NCBI RefSeq assembly: GCF_001693485.1
Contig: NZ_MAXC01000018.1
Span: forward strand, 1-64,000
DNA from: Bradyrhizobium sp. LMTR 3
GTDB taxonomy: Bacteria; Pseudomonadota; Alphaproteobacteria; Rhizobiales; Xanthobacteraceae
Direction of reading: 5' to 3'
DNA: 64,000 nucleotides
Part shown: positions 9,466 through 17,833 of the stretch, in pieces
Numbering within the stretch: the stretch's first letter is position 1
Layout of the letters: each line of letters starts with the position of its first letter
Made by a program: the position numbers and the translations under genes
Notes under the pieces: generated by a model
Databases searched by the model: none
What the model was told of the DNA's origin: nothing
The model's input: the letters and a program-made list of their open reading frames with translations, nothing else

Positions 9466-10641
9466 TCATGCCGCCGCTCCGTTCGCCCGCATCGCAGCTA
9501 GCTCATCGTCCGCAAAACCAAATTGTGCGAGCACCTCCTCCGTATGCTCTCCGAGCATCGGAGCGCGAGTAGTGAGCTTGTCTCCCACTCCCATCTGGAC
9601 CGCTTTGCCCATGGCCTTGTACTTACCAACTCTCGGGTGTTCGTGCTCCACAACGATCCCTTCAGCCACCACCTGCGGATGGTCGAACATGTCCTCCATC
9701 GATCGGACCGCAACGCAGGGGACCTTGCCAAGTAGCAACTGCTCCCATTCGAGCGCAGTGCGCTGAACAAGGGCGTCCCTTATCAAGGGACGGATCTCGT
9801 GCCTAAGGACGTTGCGCTTGACCAGCGTGTCGTAGCGGGGGTCGTCCGCCAACTCTGGAAAACCGAGATATTCACAAAGGTTCTTCCAGAATGACTGAGT
9901 GGTGGCTTGCAGGTAGAGGTGGCCGTCCTTGGCAGGATAGATTCCCGAGTAACTCTGTCCCCAAAAACGCTGGATATCCCGAGGCTCGCCCTCGGCCCAT
10001 ATGAAGTTGCCAGCTTGCAGCGAGATGGCTGACCGCAACAGCGAGGCCCTCACATGCTGCCCCTCGCCCGTCCGTAGCCGATGTACGAGCGCTGACAAAA
10101 TTGCGATCGTGACTATAGAGGCCGAATAATAGTCCACGATCGAACCTGTCATCACTTGCGGTTGTCCGCCCGTAAAGACGCCCTGCATCGCGGCTATGCC
10201 CGTGAAGCACTGCAGCATGGTGTCGAAGCCCGGATGATCGCGCAAAGGACCGTTTTCGTTTTCGCCATACCCTGTGAAACTGCAGTAGATGAGATCAGGG
10301 CGTCGGCGTCTTAGCGTTTCGTAGTCAATACCAAGCCGCGCAGGAACTGCGGGACGGAAGTTGTGTACAACGACATCGGCCTTCTCTACCAATCGGTAGA
10401 AAGCCGCCAGGCCATCGGAATGCTTCAGATTTAGCACAATCGATCGCTTGTTTCTGTTTGCTCCCAGAAACGTTCTATTCTCTTCATCTAAGCTCGATGG
10501 ATAATTCCGCGTGTTGTCGCCCGCGGGAGGTTCGATCTTGATGACATCGGCACCCACATCACCCAGGAGCGCGCACCCGTACGGCCCCGCGAGATATGCG
10601 GTGAGATCAAGAACAACTATACCTTGAAGAGCTTCCGCCAC
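9466..10641 (-). CDS. CoA-transferase, family III (CaiB/BaiF type)
   Basis: A 391-residue family III CoA-transferase, which moves CoA between carboxylic acids by an aspartyl-CoA thioester route. Motifs: VVLDLTAYLAGP, DVGADVIKIEPP, NRNKRSIVLNLK, VVHNFRPAVPARLGIDYETL and PGFDTMLQ, which contains the catalytic Asp. The C-terminal half has LGEHTEEVL. I prefer GTG at 10641, preceded by GAGAGGTGA; an ATG at 10656 overlaps that site and has none of its own. A CitE-like lyase lies 64-80 bases upstream on the same strand, suggesting an operon that activates and then cleaves an acyl-CoA. Substrate unknown. Confidence 0.9.
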   Translation of the reverse strand: MAEALQGIVVLDLTAYLAGPYGCALLGDVGADVIKIEPPAGDNTRNYPSSLDEENRTFLGANRNKRSIVLNLKHSDGLAAFYRLVEKADVVVHNFRPAVPARLGIDYETLRRRRPDLIYCSFTGYGENENGPLRDHPGFDTMLQCFTGIAAMQGVFTGGQPQVMTGSIVDYYSASIVTIAILSALVHRLRTGEGQHVRASLLRSAISLQAGNFIWAEGEPRDIQRFWGQSYSGIYPAKDGHLYLQATTQSFWKNLCEYLGFPELADDPRYDTLVKRNVLRHEIRPLIRDALVQRTALEWEQLLLGKVPCVAVRSMEDMFDHPQVVAEGIVVEHEHPRVGKYKAMGKAVQMGVGDKLTTRAPMLGEHTEEVLAQFGFADDELAAMRANGAAA

Positions 10642-10720
10642 ACTCACCTCTCGCATTCAGGTTAGATTTTCGCTGAAAGTCGCAGTCGCACTACTTGGTC
10701 GGCGCGAAGCTTTGTTTTAT

Positions 10721-11659
10721 TCAGTATGCGGGGACGTCGAGGGTCGGAATATCGCTGACGTTAATTCCCGCCGCCTGGGCCCTTTTGAGCATGCCCATCG
10801 CAGCCCGAATGTTAGCATAGTCAACCAGCATTGACTTATAACGAACCGCGGCCTCGCCACGAGAAACAGCTTCCGCAAAAGCCGAGACGATTTCGCACGC
10901 CTCATCGACTTCGCTTTGCGATGGCGAGTAGATTTCGTTGACTAGGGGGATGTGGCTAGGGTGGATTACTGACGCCCAAGTCGCACCCATGCGCTTGGAC
11001 CTTTCATTGATCCGCCGGACCGACTCGAGGTCCAACTGCACCGTCATGGAGGCTTCAACGTGCACAATTCCGGCTGCGCGAGCTTGCAGCACGGAATAGG
11101 CACCGAAGTAGATCCCTTCTTCCGTCGCGTCATTGATGCCCAAGGAGCGGGCCCCGTCTCCACCGGGGGCCGGACCACAAGCAACGCCTGCCCGTTTGAC
11201 CCGCTGGGAAGCCATGCAGATGTTGTAGATTCGGTACATCGCCGCTGCAGTTTCTGCACCCGGAATAATCTCGATTCGGCCGACCGGCAGACCCCGCGAC
11301 CTCTCCAACTCCCCAAGCACAAGGTCCAGAGCTGCGATATCTTCCGGATCTTCAGTCTTCGGCAGCGTCACTCCATCAAGACCATCGATTACGATGGCAC
11401 TCAGGTCGTCGAGCAGAAAACCTGTTCGCCACCCATTGAGCCTCACGAATCGCCCGAAGGCGCCGGTTCGTAGCTCGTTGATTGCTATCGCGACCGCCTC
11501 CCGAGCCGCAGCTTTCTCAGGAACTGCGACCGAGTCTTCGAGATCGAAGACCAAGGCATCCGCTCCATATTTGGGTGCCTTCAACATCCAGTCAAGTTTG
11601 TTTCCAGGGACGTACAGCATCGAGCGATACCACTTGGCGTCCCGAAAGGTCTGAGGCAT
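10721..11659 (-). CDS. HpcH/HpaI aldolase/citrate lyase beta-subunit family (CitE-like)
   Basis: A 312-residue TIM-barrel lyase of the CitE/L-malyl-CoA lyase group. It starts with MLYVPGNKLDWMLKAPKYGAD, followed by VFDLEDSVAVPEKAAAR (acidic metal-binding region), RLNG at the substrate Arg, and VTLPKTEDPEDI. The gap region reads IEIIPGAETAAA, with Glu as expected for a Mg ligand. Stand-alone CitE-like proteins cleave or form malyl-, methylmalyl- or citramalyl-CoA. Pairing with a CaiB-type CoA-transferase downstream resembles itaconate/citramalate or mesaconate routes. Full length; which thioester it uses is not visible. Confidence 0.9.
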   Translation of the reverse strand: MPQTFRDAKWYRSMLYVPGNKLDWMLKAPKYGADALVFDLEDSVAVPEKAAAREAVAIAINELRTGAFGRFVRLNGWRTGFLLDDLSAIVIDGLDGVTLPKTEDPEDIAALDLVLGELERSRGLPVGRIEIIPGAETAAAMYRIYNICMASQRVKRAGVACGPAPGGDGARSLGINDATEEGIYFGAYSVLQARAAGIVHVEASMTVQLDLESVRRINERSKRMGATWASVIHPSHIPLVNEIYSPSQSEVDEACEIVSAFAEAVSRGEAAVRYKSMLVDYANIRAAMGMLKRAQAAGINVSDIPTLDVPAY

Positions 11660-11974
11660 CTATTTTCCGTAAACTTTCAAATTTGCCGGCCCGATCTTCA
11701 CGAATAACTTATCTGAAAATGCCGCAGCATTTCACTAGATGTGTCGCTGATGCCGTGGAATTTCTGCGCATGACGCGCCTTGAGCGGGTTTTATGCACTG
11801 GCCGCATATGGACGCTCCTCCCCGAAGCGATACGACGAGGGCGGCTTGCCTCTATTCCGTTGTGATTGATCCGAGCGAAGCCAGGTTCTTAGTCCCGAAG
11901 CTCGCAGTGTTGTGTACCCAAATATCGGTTCGGGATTTAAGTGCAGGTGTCCTCGGTCGTGGTCGAGTAGCTCA
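11660..11974. other. Intergenic gap upstream of the CitE-like gene
   Basis: About 315 bases between the lyase start and the 3' end of a decayed group II intron. No gene and no clear operator seen; it should contain the promoter for the lyase/CoA-transferase pair. Confidence 0.35.
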
Positions 11975-11996
11975 GCATTCGGCTTTCGCCCTCACG

Positions 11997-12029
11997 GATC
12001 CGGGCATGCGGCTTTCCCGCACCCGGCTC
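11997..12029 (-). ncRNA. Group II intron domain V (decayed intron 1)
   Basis: The minus strand reads GAGCCGGGTGCGG, GAAA tetraloop, then the complementary arm ending GCCCGGATC. This is the 34-nt catalytic hairpin of group II introns with the AGC triad near the 5' side. It follows the 3' end of the broken reverse transcriptase, as expected. The hairpin itself looks well preserved although the protein is not. Confidence 0.7.
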
Positions 12030-12049
12030 TTCCCGAGAGTAACCGCGTC

Positions 12050-13421
12050 ATATCCGCGCCTGCGTGCGAGTGATGCGTAGAGAAGGCGGAAGCGTCCCGT
12101 CAGGGTCGCAAACTCCGACCAGCCCATGCGCCGACTTTCTGGCTGCGCCGTCTCAGGCAACGTAGCCAGGTCTGACGCACTTCGCGGTAGAAGCCGTTGA
12201 GCGCTGGATAATTGTGTGGCCCGCCATAGTAGCCATAGTGCCCGCGCAGTACGGCAGCGAACCACTCGTGCTGCGTGGCCAGTGGCGCGTGCACGAGCCG
12301 CCAAGCGTCCTGGCGCAACGCCGTCAGCTTGCGCGTCAGGCGTTTCCCCTCCGTCTTGTGCTTCACGATGAACCGGCCACCTCAGGTCCGCCCGCAGCAG
12401 TGGGTGAAGCCGAGGAAGGCGAAGGTCTCTGGCCGCGCTCGCCCCGCCGCTGCCGCGAGAGGGCCGTGAACCGGCCAAACTCGATCAGCCGCGTCTTATC
12501 CCCATGGAGCGTCAGGCCGAAGCTGGCCAGCCGCGCCTTGAGGGCCAAAGAGCATTTCCTGCGCATTGGCCTTGCTCTCGAAGCCCACGACGAAGTCGTC
12601 CGCATAGCACACAGTCACAACGCGACCGCGTGCATGGCGACGACGCCATTGGTGGACCCAGAGATCGAGGACGTAGTGTAGGAAGATGTTGGCAAGGAGC
12701 GGGCTGATGCCCGCCCGTTGCGGCGTACCCCTGTCCGCGTCTTGCTTCTCGCCGCTCTCAAGAACGCCAGCTCGCAGCCGCAGCTCGATGAGCCGTAAAG
12801 ATGCGAGGATCGGCGATCCTGTGCGCCACCATCCGCAGCAGCCACTCGTGGTCGACCGAGTCGAAGAAGCTGCGAATGTCAGCATCGAGCACCCAGTTCA
12901 CGCGCTGGCTCATGATCGCCGTATGCAGGGCATCAAGCGCTATATGGGGATTCCGCCCCGGCCGGAAGCCGTAGGAGAACCCGAAGAAGTTGACCTCATA
13001 GACGGCGCTCAACACCTGGGCCACCGCGCTTTGGACGATCTTGTCCTGCAGCGCCGGCACACTGAGAGGCCGCTTACCGCCATTGGCTTTGGGGATGGAG
13101 ACGCGCCGCACCGGCTGTGGCCGGTAGCGACCAGTGTGGACCCGTGCGCAGAGATAGCGGATGTTATCGGTGAGCCCTTTTTCGTACTTCGCCACCGTTA
13201 TCCCATCGCCCCCCCGCGCTGGCCTGCCGCTTTTGTCGTCGAAGCGCCCGAAGCAGAGCGTCTTCGTCGATGTGGTGCAGCAAGGCTGTGAACCGGGTTT
13301 GGGCAGCCTGCTTGGCCGCCGCGTTCACCCGCTCGAGATTCGGCGGCAAGGCAACCCGGCTCTGAGTCCGGCCCGTGGCCTTCTCGCGCGGGCTCCTCTC
13401 GGGCCGGCCGCTTCCCTCCAT
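12050..13421 (-). pseudogene. Group II intron reverse transcriptase/maturase, multiply frameshifted
   Basis: The protein is spread over at least five frames. N-terminal TRFTALLHHIDEDALLRALR (about 13230); then YRPQPVRRVSIPKANGGKRPL, FGFSYGFRPGR and VNWVLDADIRSFFDSVDHEWL (12850-13130); then GISPLLANIFLHYV and YADD (about 12600-12700); then FGLTLHGDKTRLIEFGR; and the X/maturase region with GHYGYYGG (about 12240). Order and spacing match LtrA-like proteins. Several one-base indels break the frame, and PQRAG replaces the usual PQGG. It cannot yield a full enzyme as written. Confidence 0.85.
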
Positions 13422-13860
13422 ACGTCTCGTTTCCTTACGACTTCACAGCTGCTATGGACCAGTCCGACTCCCGACCTCAGCTCGGACCGCGGCTCTGGCA
13501 GTGCCTTGCCGCTGTCCCCCATTGGAGACCAATCCAATGGACCCGGTCGGGCCTCTCATGTTCCGATGATTGCCTTCCATGCGTGATCCGGCCATCGACC
13601 CCCGACGGAGCGGCATCGTCTCGCATAGCGACGATGCTCCTGTTGCCTTCGTGACTAGGGACCACACTCGGTCTCCGCGAACATCCACCTTTCAAGGCTC
13701 ATTCCAGTCCCCCGCATGGCTCCTGTCTGCACTTCGGACCTCACGTTGCCGCGACGCCCTCAAAACTCGGTCCCGGCTTGCCTGCTACAGCTTTGGCCGG
13801 ATGAGACTTGCCCCCACAAGCAATCATCAGCTTGGCATGACGTACTCTCCCGTGATGGTG
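13422..13860 (-). ncRNA. 5' ribozyme part of decayed group II intron 1
   Basis: The minus strand upstream of the broken RT contains GAAGTCGTAAGGAAACGAGA-like sequence (about 13420-13445) typical of the segment before the ORF in this intron class, and a long GC-rich structured stretch with no host-like gene. The exact 5' splice site (GTGYG) could not be placed. The frames here (13452-13695) are best explained as intron RNA, not protein. Confidence 0.45.
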
Positions 13861-13995
13861 TAGCTCAGTAGAGCAAGGCCGTCCGCACGCGCGGCCTCAG
13901 ACAGTGCCGTAGCGGGCGGACGGCTTTGCGGTGATCACCGGCGCGTCGCCGGCAGGGGCGGGTTGCTGACACCAACCTGATTGGAGGAACCACCA

Positions 13996-14238
13996 ATGCC
14001 GATGAGATGATGAACCTACGGACGCTCGTGGAGAAGACCCCTGATGCGGATCTTCTGCGCGAGATGATCGGCTTTGCCGCTCAGCGCCTGATGGAGCTGG
14101 AAGTGGAAAGGCAGACCGGGGCAGCCTATGGCGAGAAGAGCCCCGAGCGTCTGGCGCAGCGGAACGGCTACCGCGACCGCATTTGGGAGACTCGCGCGGG
14201 CGCGGTCGAACTGCGCATTCCCAAGCTGCGCAAGGGCT
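13996..14238 (+). pseudogene. IS256-family transposase, N-terminal fragment
   Basis: Reads MMNLRTLVEKTPDADLLREM, then MELEVERQTGAAYGE, SPERLAQRNGYRDR and VELRIPKLRKG, the N-terminal quarter of an IS256 (mutator-type) transposase. It then stops matching at the KLRKG point. The ATG at 13996 after GGAGG is followed by a missing base, so the original start reads out of frame after two codons; only an internal ATG gives the open frame. A GC-rich inverted repeat (13878-13886 with 13916-13924) lies just upstream and may belong to the element end. Confidence 0.8.
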
Positions 14239-14249
14239 TAGGGCGTGTC

Positions 14250-14458
14250 GTGGGACTCGCAGAGCGAAATAGCTTGAGTGCGAGCGCGGCCGCCGATCAG
14301 CACCCGCGGCCTTATTCGCACCGCGTCCAAGGGCATGCCGGTTGCGCCGAATCGCATTCTCGTCTTCGGTGCCTCTGTCGATGTATTTCGAAGAGACCCC
14401 GCGACAGCCGGCGCTTCGCCAATTCTCGAAGCTCCTTTTGGTTGAAAAAATTGTTCAT
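14250..14458 (-). pseudogene. FMN-dependent alpha-hydroxyacid dehydrogenase, N-terminal fragment
   Basis: From ATG 14458 it reads MNNFFNQKELRELAKRRLSR, then in a shifted frame IDRGTEDENAIRRNR, and then LDAVRIRPRVLIGGRARTQA. This is the start of LldD/mandelate dehydrogenase/glycolate oxidase-type flavoproteins (ELRELARRRLPRGLFEYIDRGxEDE). The remainder is lost at the junction with the IS256 fragment. The neighbouring TPP enzyme 400 bases upstream could have used the 2-keto acid this enzyme makes, as in mandelate catabolism. Confidence 0.65.
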
Positions 14459-14858
14459 GCAGCTCAACTCCGCCGTCAACGGACGCCAGAATCATGCTCG
14501 TGGTCCTCATCGGTTCGTTTTGTCATCTTCTTCTAAATGGAACGAGAGGATAAACCTGTGCAAGTTGACATGACGCAGAAATTCGCCGATTGACGCCGTA
14601 TTTTCGCAGTTATTAGCCGTTAGACTTGATTCTCGATCGAGAGACGCCGCTAGAGGCAGCGCAACCGAAACGGGTGGAGGCACACAAAATCGGTAACGCA
14701 CTTGCGAGCGGGGTATCTATTCTCTGGTTGGATGCGTTGGTCTGCAATGGCATTTTTCAGCCCCAGTTCCAACCTAGCGGCTTCGCCAATCTCTTCAAAA
14801 CTGGCCATCGCAGTCCCGCAGTTGCGCCTCTCGATGTCGTATCGGAAAAGAAAGGCCG
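14459..14858. other. Gap between the flavoprotein fragment and the TPP enzyme
   Basis: About 400 bases with short frames only. No gene recognised on either strand, and no U-tract hairpin that would clearly end the TPP enzyme transcript. Confidence 0.35.
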
Positions 14859-16406
14859 TTAAATCTGCACCTCGATCAGGCGTGGTCCCGACTCGCGCAC
14901 CGCATCTTCAAGCGCCTTGTTGAACTCGTCGGCGGTCGTCACCGCGCGGGCCGGCACACCCATGCCCTTCGCCAGCGCCACGAAATCAAGCGTCGGGCGG
15001 TCGATCTTCAGCATGTCGATCGCGCGCTGGCCCGGCTCGCCAGCGCCGACGCCATCGAACTCACCGCGCAGAATCTGATAGGCGCGATTGGCAAAGACGA
15101 TGGTGACAACGTCGAGATTTTCGCGCGCCTGCGTCCACAGCGACTGAATCGTGTACATCGCGCTGCCGTCGCCGACCATGCAGACTACCTTGCGGTCCGG
15201 GCAGGCCACGGCCGCGCCGGTAGCAACCGGCGTGGAGAAGCCGATCGACCCGCCCATGTTCTGCAGCCAGTCGTGGGGTGCAGCCGCCGCCGTCGGCGGG
15301 AAGAAGCCGCGGCCGGTTGTAATGGATTCATCGACCACGATGGCGTTCTCCGGGATCGCGCACGCAATCGCCTGCGCAATAGTTGCATGGTTGAGCGCGC
15401 CGGTCGGCTTGATCAATTCCTGCCGCTTCTGCTGCTTGACGTCTTTTGCGGCCGCATTCAGCGCGCCGGCAAGCGCCTCGAGCGCCGCAACCGAGTTCTC
15501 GCCCCAGGCGGTCATGCGATGCACCTCGCAGCCGTTGGGCTTCAGCAGGCTTGGCTTGTTCGGATAGGCAAAGAACGCTACCGGATCATCGGCTTCGACC
15601 AGCACGATGTGGCGGAACTTCTGAAGCATCGGCAGTGCCTGCTCAATGACGTAACGAATACGCTCGATCGGGAAACGGCCACGGCCTCGCGCGATCCGAG
15701 GAGGGAAGGTCGGGCCTACGACTGTGCAGCCGGTCTTGCCGGCGATGCGCTCAGCCAGCGCCAGGCCCTGCTCGCTCAGCGCGCTGCCGCTGATCAACAG
15801 CAGCGTATGCTCGGAATCCCCGCGAAGAATTTTGGCGGCGGTCTCAACCGCCTGCGGCGAATAGGACCCGCGCTGCGTCTCCAGCAGCACCTCGGCGATT
15901 CTGTCGGCCTCGTTCCAGGCGGTATCGGCGGGCAGGATGAGGGTCGCGATCTGCGGCGGCGAGCTCTTGGCGGCGGCGATCGCCGCGGCGCCATCCGCGG
16001 CGACAGATCTGGCATCCGGCGAGGTCCGCACCCAGGACGACATCGGCCTGGCCAGGCCTTCGATGTCGGAGGTCAGGGGTGCGTTGTAGCCGATGTGGTA
16101 GCCGGCATGCTGGCCGACGATGTTGATGATGCCGGAATGCGCCTTCTTGGCGTTGTGCAGGTTGGCAAGGCCGTTGGCGAGCCCGGGACCGAGATGCAGC
16201 AGCGTTGAGGCCGGCGTTCCTTTCATGCGGAAATAGCCGTCGGCTGCGCCCGTCACTACGCCTTCGAAAAGGCCGAGCACGCAGCGCATGCCCGGAACGC
16301 GGTCCAGCGCTGCGACAAAGTGCATCTCGGAGGTGCCAGGATTGGTGAAGCAGACGTCGACGCCGCCGGCAACCAACGTCCTAACTAAGCTTTCCGCACC
16401 GTTCAT
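14859..16406 (-). CDS. Thiamine pyrophosphate-dependent enzyme (acetolactate synthase large subunit/benzoylformate decarboxylase type)
   Basis: A 515-residue three-domain TPP enzyme. The N-terminal Pyr domain has FTNPGTSEMHF and the catalytic Glu48 in GLFEGVVTGAADGY. The central domain holds LLISGSALSEQG. The C-terminal PP domain has VGDGSAMYTIQSLWTQAREN and IVFANRAYQIL, the GDG-to-N Mg/TPP motif. GGAG precedes the ATG. It is shorter than biosynthetic IlvB (about 570) and has no small subunit next to it, so a catabolic 2-keto acid decarboxylase or carboligase role is more likely. A fragment of an alpha-hydroxyacid dehydrogenase downstream supports that reading. Confidence 0.88.
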   Translation of the reverse strand: MNGAESLVRTLVAGGVDVCFTNPGTSEMHFVAALDRVPGMRCVLGLFEGVVTGAADGYFRMKGTPASTLLHLGPGLANGLANLHNAKKAHSGIINIVGQHAGYHIGYNAPLTSDIEGLARPMSSWVRTSPDARSVAADGAAAIAAAKSSPPQIATLILPADTAWNEADRIAEVLLETQRGSYSPQAVETAAKILRGDSEHTLLLISGSALSEQGLALAERIAGKTGCTVVGPTFPPRIARGRGRFPIERIRYVIEQALPMLQKFRHIVLVEADDPVAFFAYPNKPSLLKPNGCEVHRMTAWGENSVAALEALAGALNAAAKDVKQQKRQELIKPTGALNHATIAQAIACAIPENAIVVDESITTGRGFFPPTAAAAPHDWLQNMGGSIGFSTPVATGAAVACPDRKVVCMVGDGSAMYTIQSLWTQARENLDVVTIVFANRAYQILRGEFDGVGAGEPGQRAIDMLKIDRPTLDFVALAKGMGVPARAVTTADEFNKALEDAVRESGPRLIEVQI

Positions 16407-16486
16407 TCTTTTCTACTCCGGTTCGAATGCTCGCTCCAGACCACTTCGTGGCATCCACTGTCGAGCGAATTGGAAGTGCGGTCGCC

Positions 16487-17007
16487 CTATTCCGCCGCGT
16501 TGTCGGCTTCAATCGCCACCGCCACGGATTGGATGATTGCGGCAAAGCGTACCGCGGTTTGGATTGTGCTCGCCGCGAGGCCGCGTCCTGAAGCACCGTC
16601 TTATGTGCATCGATGCAAGCGCCGCAGCCGTTGATTGCGGAAACCGCGAGTGACCACAGCTCGAAGTCGGCCTTGTACACGCCGGAATTGCCGATCGCGT
16701 TCATCCGCAGCCGCGCCGGCATCGTTCCGTACTCCTTGTTAGAGACAAGGTGGACGAAGCGATAGTAGATGTTGTTCATAGCCATCACGGATGCCGCCGC
16801 TTTGGCTGCCGCGATCGCCGCCGGCGTCAGCTTCTCGGCTGCGAGAGACTCGAACGGCGACATCACGTGCGGATTGCGGGTGGCGACGGCGCAGGCGAGG
16901 AACAGGCCATACCGGGCTTGCTCGGCAAGCGATTCGTCCGACACCATGGACGAGAGGTCAAGCCTTACATCCTTGGCGAAGTCCGGAATGAGTTCATCAA
17001 TCGACAT
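16487..17007 (-). pseudogene. ahpD: Alkyl hydroperoxidase AhpD, one-base frameshift near the end
   Basis: AhpD reduces oxidised AhpC using a CxxC pair. From ATG 17007 it reads MSIDELIPDFAKDVRLDL, with Glu116, Cys128-GA-Cys131 and His135 in place. Just after TVLQD (about 16580-16600) one base appears lost: the correct tail (TIQTAVRFAAIIQSVAVAIE) continues in the next frame to a TAG at 16487-16489. Unrepaired, the frame instead runs on to 16381 with a basic nonsense tail overlapping the next gene. Active-site residues precede the break, but the lost C-terminal helix probably affects folding. A sequencing error is possible. Confidence 0.85.
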
Positions 17008-17012
17008 CGGCG

Positions 17013-17570
17013 TTACGCTACCTTCAACGTCGCGCCGCCGACCTCGCGGTTGCACGGGCAAAGCTCGTCGGTCTGTAGCGCATCAAGCACGCCGAGCGTG
17101 TCCTTCGGCGCGCGGCCGACATTGAGGTTGGTCGCATAGACGTGCTGGATCGTGTTGTCGGGGTCGACGATATAGATGTAGCGATAGGCGACGCCGTCCG
17201 GCGAGCGCACGCCCAGGCCGTCGACCAGCGAGCCCTTGGTGTCGGCGAACTGCCAGATCGGCAGCTTGTGCAGATCCTTGTGGTCGCGCCTCCATGCCAG
17301 CTTGCAGAGCTCGTTGTCGGTCGACCCGCCTAGCACCACGACGTCACGGTCTTCAAAGTCCTTCGACAGGCGCGCGAATTCGGCGATCTCAGTCGGGCAG
17401 ACGAAGGTGAAGTCTTTCGGATAGAAGAAGATAACCTTCCACTTGCCCGGGAAGCTCGTCTCTGTCAGTGTTTCGAACGCGCTCTGTCCCTTTTCTTCTT
17501 CCTGGAGCTGAAATCCGGGCTTCACGCCGACGACTTCGAATGATGGCAGCTTGCATCCAATTCCGAGCAC
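17013..17570 (-). CDS. ahpC: Peroxiredoxin AhpC
   Basis: A 185-residue 2-Cys peroxiredoxin that reduces hydroperoxides. I place the start at GTG 17570, after GGAGAAGG; this gives the normal beginning (LGIGCKLPSFEVVGVKPGF). The frame is open to 17678, but the added residues look unrelated. Peroxidatic Cys58 lies in FTFVCPTE. The C-terminal resolving region is LCPCNREVGG, the AhpD-partner type with a CPC motif. It sits 5 bases upstream of ahpD, so the pair forms the AhpC-AhpD peroxide defence unit, although the ahpD copy is frameshifted. Confidence 0.9.
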   Translation of the reverse strand: MLGIGCKLPSFEVVGVKPGFQLQEEEKGQSAFETLTETSFPGKWKVIFFYPKDFTFVCPTEIAEFARLSKDFEDRDVVVLGGSTDNELCKLAWRRDHKDLHKLPIWQFADTKGSLVDGLGVRSPDGVAYRYIYIVDPDNTIQHVYATNLNVGRAPKDTLGVLDALQTDELCPCNREVGGATLKVA

Positions 17571-17833
17571 GGTTGTCGTACCTTCTCCAAGACCCTGATT
17601 GTTATTTCGCCTGAATTCAGGCGTCGGCGCAAAAGGTCGCGCCATGAAACATGTTACGCTTCGATGAGAGTGACGCAAAAACCGCGAAGCATTTCATCAA
17701 TTTTGCGCCCCGTTGCAATTCCAGCATTGCTCCTTCCTGAAGGCCTTGTTCTTCAAGCCATCGAAATCTGTGTGGATATTGAGAAGCGATTACAGCAGGC
17801 AGGCCAGCCTCATTTCCGTCTCGCCATGCCGCG

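Noticed and set aside
13854..13880. tRNA-like start (GGTGTAGCTCAGTAGAGCA) resembling a D-arm
   Set aside because: No anticodon stem, T-loop GTTCGAxTC or CCA follows within tRNA distance; the downstream sequence is an IS256 leader. Treated as chance.
15273..16208. 311-residue plus-strand open frame opposite the TPP enzyme
   Set aside because: It lies entirely antisense to a gene with clear catalytic motifs; composition is that of a GC-rich shadow frame.
16381..16486. Extended C-terminus of AhpD overlapping the TPP enzyme start
   Set aside because: The normal AhpD tail is found in the next frame ending at 16487; the extension is the result of the frameshift.
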